From Straminergon stramineum (taxonomy: Eukaryota > Streptophyta > Bryopsida > Hypnales > Calliergonaceae): a stretch of 64,000 bases of DNA. This document shows, piece by piece, positions 59,183 through 64,000 of this stretch. The stretch's first letter is position 1; every line of letters starts with the position of its first letter. The DNA lies in contig OY987269.1 of assembly GCA_963920665.1 (NCBI GenBank), positions 20,524,501 to 20,588,500 on the forward strand. Reading direction: 5' to 3'. A model generated the notes under the pieces. That model saw only the letters and a program-made list of their open reading frames with translations, did no database searches and had not been told where the DNA came from. The position numbers were made by a program, and so were the translations under genes.

Positions 59183-61477
59183 TGGTAAAGTGTATAAATA
59201 TTCAATCCCTCCCACCTTCAATAAACGTCAGCGCTTGCAAAAAAGATAGAGGACACCTTTTAAGGAATGAGAAGTCCGCAAGTTGGCACAGATGTTGCAC
59301 CGAAGCTTAAGTGACAAAAGAGCTGGCTGCAACGCATGACGACACCTTAAATTTTTTAACAAAGAACAAACAGTGATTTTTATGATCTAGGAATAGGTGC
59401 AAAGCTCTGAAGCCAAAATGAAAATCAAGCATCGTAGTTGTGACAGTAACAGGTCAAAGAAAGCAGTCGAGGAGCTTACAATGTCGACAAAAGAAAAACG
59501 AAAAATTACAGACTATCACCGAATAGGGAAAAAACCCCCAAAAGAAACAAGCTGAGAGCAACTTAGATTCACTACACTCAGTGAGGTGACCATGACATAA
59601 AAGTCTCACAAGTGTAACTCTCTTCTTACACCAAATTGCAAGCATTGTCTACTTTCCAGCTCTGCCCATGTAAACAACCAGAACACTAACACTCTATTTC
59701 TTCCCCAACTGACTTGCAACTGTAAGCGCAGGCTTTCTTAACGGCAATGGATCATACACTCTTGAATGTGTGTGTAAGAAACCATCATTCTGTAGCTGCA
59801 TCAAATTCGAGAAATGTCAGGGCAAAAATCTTACCTTAAGCCACCCAAGAGCTGCCGACAAATAACAGGCTTCAGTTGTATGACCATACGACTTGGGGCT
59901 GCTAGAAGCGTCCCCAGCAGGCGAACTTGAAAACCACAGAGACGGGTGTTGAACCCCAGAAGGCAACGCCAAGGGAGTCAGCTCTCCAGCAGTCTTGACT
60001 GGAACGGAATCTCAACGAGTGGCCGAGCCAAACGCTCCTCCAACACACGCTGTGCACAAAGAGTCCATGCCGTGGTGCAGATGGATTCGAAGCTCGATGC
60101 AAACGGATACAGACCTGAACTGCTGTTCGTGAAACTTATAGTGGAGCAAGCTAGAGGTGTTGTGATCAAGCGGATGGGCCTCAAATTGTCGGTAACGGTA
60201 TTTCGATGAAGCCTCCGGCCACTGCTCACGGCATATGAAGAATAAATGCTTCCAGAAGGGAGGTGTGAGTTTACTACATCAAATTTTTACCGTTGAAATA
60301 ACTTTCGACGTGCAGAAGACAGTACTCAATTAATTACGGTGAAAATGTGAAGAAGGACAGTACTCATTCAGGTGTAAATGTGGAGGACAGTACTCATTCG
60401 GGTGTATCGAGTACTGCATTCGGTGTCAGCAGAGCGATCCTCTCAGTGTGGCTGCAGGGTGCCATGATCCCATCTAGCTCTCATGCTCCCGGACTCCCCC
60501 GCCAGGCAGCGTTTTATGAACAATACTCGGGAAACTCATAAGTCAGGACAGCATGTTGACTGTGGGGTCTGCCAGCCCCTGGAGTAAAGTCTCCTGGTCT
60601 GTTTAATCGTCTCTACACTGAAATTCTCTTTTCATTTATGCCCCCAAATAATTTGTTTATTTTAAACTCTTGAGGAAAACAAACTCAGGAACTTATGGTT
60701 TAAACTTACGTGATCAAATTTAGAACATTTGAATTCACATTAAGACTCGGAGACCCCAAATTTTCTTCTGAAAGGTCAGCATACAAAATTGACCAACAAC
60801 AAAATAGGGGCAGATCTTGACATTTATCAGCTAAGGTGAAACATTAAGAGTAAGTTGTGCACCCCCAGGTCCACAGCTGCTACGAGCAGTGTCCTGCGTC
60901 TAATACAAATCGGTGCAGTCGAAAGGGATCCAGTGAAATTGGCCACATATTCTAATGTACAAACATGAAATAAAGCTGCCTGTTCGGGCCTTATCACTGT
61001 AATGACGCCACGGAAAAAAGCCAGAAGAAAATCAATGCTCCTCGACCAGGGGGCGAGGGGCTCCTCTACTGCAGCACCACTGAAACATCTTTATTGTTTG
61101 AAGTGAAAGTGACGCACGGTACTCTAGCACTGTCCATGAAAGGAACAATTGAAATGCTTTTACTCGTAAGTACATCAAATGTTCTAATATTTCAATTAAA
61201 CGATTCAACATTTTCTTAAACCATCCAAGTTTGGTGTGTAGTGTTCACAAGACATTTTCACTCACCTTGTGCTGGTGACAAATCCGCCCCTGCAGTTTCA
61301 TGGTCGCCCTTCGACTATTCAGCAAGGCCCAGACCACGCAATGCAATGTTTTGGGATGATTGTACGCCAGTGTCACCATCTTCACAACCAGAACCTATGG
61401 GGCACTTCAATCTCAAGTCCCAACAGCTGCTGCAGCTTCAAGTGAAGTAAGTTTGGACATTTTCCATCGCTTCCATT
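59183..61477. other. Spacer between DUF247 and ankyrin genes
   Basis: No gene recognised with confidence. 59880-60230 is of higher GC and contains an 87-codon plus-strand frame (59946-60209) of unknown nature. A short tandem repeat lies at 60312-60405. 60850-61470 probably includes the ankyrin gene's 3' UTR. Confidence 0.4.
60312..60405 (+). repeat. Three-copy degenerate tandem repeat
   Basis: GACAGTACTCA occurs three times (about 60318, 60355 and 60386), the last two within units reading GGACAGTACTCATTCRGGTG, spaced about 31-37 bp. Confidence 0.75.
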
Positions 61478-64000
61478 TCATATTCTTCCTGCTCTGTAGC
61501 TCCTCTTGACCACACTCGAGCACAAATCATTATTCACGCTCTTCCTCCACCGCTCTGGTAAGAGCTGGTGAAGGTCGCGCAGAAACACGACCAGAGCAAT
61601 GGCACACACCGATATTCCAAATCCAATCGTGATGATCATGTTGTTTCGGTACTTGGCAATGGGTGGCAAAACAATATAGCCAGCTGTAGTGAAAGCCCCC
61701 AGGACGAAGACCACAGAGCCCGCCAGCAGAAAAGCCGTCCACGTGAGGGCACTTCTCACCTTCACCACGGCATCTTTGATAAAGCCTTCGCGCATGGGCA
61801 GCACCCCTCCAGCACCCGCCAAGATGGTAGCAATGGAGAAAAAAAAGGACAGACTGTTGAATATCCAGAAGACTTGGAGACCAGGATGATGTTGTACGTC
61901 GACATACACTTCGTAGTTTCCAGTTGGCTGAGCGGCGCCCGGCTGGCCACCCACATAGGGGGCATAGCCTAAAGGGGGTTGCAACCATGCAGCAAAAGTA
62001 ATACTAGCAATCAGGGAGGACCCCACGAGGATAGCATTGGTCCCATCCACATAAACTTGTCGATCTCTGTAAAGCCCATTGACATACTCTTGCACGTCCG
62101 ACCTCTCCAGGAGAAGCTTTTGAATGTCCTTGTGGTGATTCTCAACTGCCAGTTGCAATGCTGTTCTGTCAAACCTATCCTCTTCCGTGGCTCGTAACCG
62201 GCCTGAAGTCTCCAAGCTGAGCTCCTTCACCACTTCTGTTCGTCCTTCCTTGGCTGCCATATGCAGAGGTGTTTCCTTCTGAAAATTCTCTGCATTTACA
62301 TCCAGATCTGGCTGAGTAAGCAGCGTCCGAACTATCTCGACATGCCCCTTCTGGGCAGCGTAGTGTAGAGGTGTGTTAAATAGATTGTCCCTTATGTTAA
62401 CATCTCGAGAAGAAGTACCCCACTCTAGGAGGTGAACAGTCAACTGTTTATAGCCCATTTGGGCTGCCCAGTGTAACAAATGCTGGTTCTGTGAATCTCC
62501 TCCTGGAAAGGCAACCTCGTCTGCAACTCTTTGGAGAAGTAACCACACTATTTCTGTCTGCCGTTCTTGAGTTGCCAGTTCCAGCTGTTTGCTGTATAAA
62601 TGCTCGGCTTCCGGCTCCTCTCGCACTTCCACTGGATGTTCCAGAAGCAGCCAGACGAGATTTATGTGGCCTTCTCTCTCAGCTATGTCAAGGGGCGTTG
62701 CACCGGTTCCGTCCTCACAATTGCAGTTGATGTCAGCCTGCAATCAAAATGAATTCACAAGGTATGATGATACCGGCGTAAATTCCATACAGTCAAGGTT
62801 ATCGAATAAAAATGAAACTTTGTATTCAGCTACAGAATCTGGCTTAATCTAAAAGCATATTCCAGACTATCCTGATCGTATTCTACGGTAGTACAACTCA
62901 AGTATTCGGTCTGAAGCGAAAAAATTTAAAGTAGGTAGCAATTACAAAGTTGAATACTTCGCTCGAATTGTTGAAAGCGAGAGCTATTTCTGTACTGTTA
63001 TATGCTAGCAAACAGTGCCTTCAGATACATAACTGCGTTACCTGGCGTAAGAGCTCGATCACCGTCGGAATATGGCCACCCTTCACTCCCAGGTGCAGAG
63101 GTGTGGACTTATCTTCTGCCTCAGCGTTCACATTCCGTTTCGGATGGTTCAAAAGCATCTGCACAACCTCAGCTTGTCCATTCATACATGCGTAATGCAG
63201 CGGCGTCAGGCCGTCAACGTCTACTTCATTCACAAGGACGGAAGAAGAACGCAGGAGAGCGAGCACAACCCCTTTGTGACCCTCGCGGGCTGCTAGGTGC
63301 AGGGCAGTGAAGCCGTTGCTGATCTCGGTGTATGCGTCTGCAAGGGACGGCCGGGGCAAATACTCAAGCTCCAAATCTGTGGGAGCCACAAGTGTTCCCT
63401 GTGTGTTGTGGTTCCGTGCCTTGGCATTCACGGAGAGGTTGGAGCAATTGAGAAGCTCAGATACCACCCCCGTGTGGCCCACCCGAGCTGCAAGGTGCAA
63501 AGGGGTCAAGCCATCCACGTCCTTAGCATTGACGTCTAGGTATTCGTAAAAAGGTTGCTGGAGGAAGAGCTTGATGACGTCGACATGCCCTGCACGGGCA
63601 GCATAGTGCAAGGGTGTTCTCTGGATTTTATCTGCCATGGCAATGCTCATCAGCTTGCCAATCTCGGTTTCCGACAGGGTTTTCCCCAACAGTGTTACAA
63701 TGTTGTCCTGCCCAACATCAGCCGCCATGTGGAGAACGCTCAAGCGCTCCTCACTTTCAGCCATTTTGTCGACCAGGGGAAAAGAGATGAGCACCTCTGC
63801 GACAGAAATGGATCGCCGCATGATGGAGAGGTGGAGCGGGTTGATGCCAAACATGGCGGGGGCATTGACGTCCACATGAATTCTCTCGAGGTTTGACAGG
63901 ATCGCCTTTACGACCTCGGCGTGGTTGTGGTAGGCCGCGAGATGGAGAGGTGTCCGGTGGAGGTCATCCATGACAGACAAGTCGACGACGTGATCCTCCC
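61478..64000 (-). CDS. Ankyrin-repeat protein with C-terminal PGG membrane domain (partial)
   Basis: Resembles plant ACD6/ITN1-type proteins, which are membrane proteins in defence and stress signalling; the role here is inferred. Exon 63042-64000 runs past the window edge, so the N-terminus is missing, and joins in phase 0 (donor CGCCAG-GTAACG, acceptor GATTGCAG) to the last exon, 61478-62737. About 738 residues are visible. I count about 14 ankyrin units, e.g. RTPLHLAAYHNHAEVV, RTPLHYAARAGHVDVI, LTPLHLAARVGHTGVV, LTPLHYACMNGQAEVV and NTPLHYAAQKGHVEIV. The PGG region begins LVGSSLIASITFAAWLQPPL and has four predicted membrane helices (SLIASITFAAWL; VFWIFNSLSFFFSIATILAG; WTAFLLAGSVVFVLGAFTTA; MIITIGFGISVCAIALVVFL). 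The PGG triplet itself reads PPLGY. No break seen. Confidence 0.92.

Noticed and set aside
59946..60209. 87-codon plus-strand frame in GC-richer spacer
   Set aside because: Reads moderately gene-like, but I recognise no family and see no exon structure; mentioned only in the spacer entry.

Overview
The window looks like nuclear DNA of a land plant. Its genes carry many GT-AG introns, lie far apart on both strands, and belong to plant families: SKP1, inositol-pentakisphosphate 2-kinase, CYP704-type P450, CH-domain kinesin-14, DUF247 and ankyrin/PGG proteins. Exons are moderately GC-rich, while the spacers are strongly AT-rich and full of small transposon relics. I lean towards a non-seed plant (bryophyte, lycophyte or fern), but this is a weak inference. 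There are no prokaryotic, organellar or CRISPR features.

Layout: (1) 1-3483, minus: WDR4/TRM82-like tRNA m7G methyltransferase subunit, cut at the left edge, with telo-box motifs upstream. (2) 7460-8236, plus: complete SKP1 gene of two coding exons. (3) 11033-14539, minus: complete IPK1 gene of eight coding exons, with a Stowaway-type MITE in intron 1. (4) 15990-27600: no gene recognised, mostly transposon relics. (5) 28520-35554, plus: complete seven-exon CYP704-like P450. (6) 35555-42334: AT-rich spacer with two Stowaway-like elements. (7) 42335-51876, minus: a CH-domain kinesin-14 of about 23 coding exons, one junction of which fits a U12-type AT-AC intron. (8) 53700-57650: AT-rich spacer. 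(9) 57651-59182, minus: DUF247 protein. (10) 61478-64000, minus: ankyrin/PGG membrane protein, cut at the right edge.

The genes do not form one pathway. WDR4, SKP1 and IPK1 are housekeeping genes (tRNA modification, ubiquitin ligase, phytate synthesis). The P450 probably makes cuticle or spore-wall lipid. The kinesin links microtubules with actin. DUF247 and ankyrin/PGG are both large, fast-evolving plant families.

The most notable feature is a set of non-autonomous elements whose ends read TTAA-CCC(C)T...AGGGG-TTAA. Three related copies are 931-933 bp long. One 175-bp element sits inside a relative at a TTAA that is single in another copy of the host repeat at 29184-30114. This is an internal filled/empty-site pair showing TTAA target duplication, as expected for piggyBac-type (or Sola3-type) transposition, which is not a usual component of land-plant annotation.
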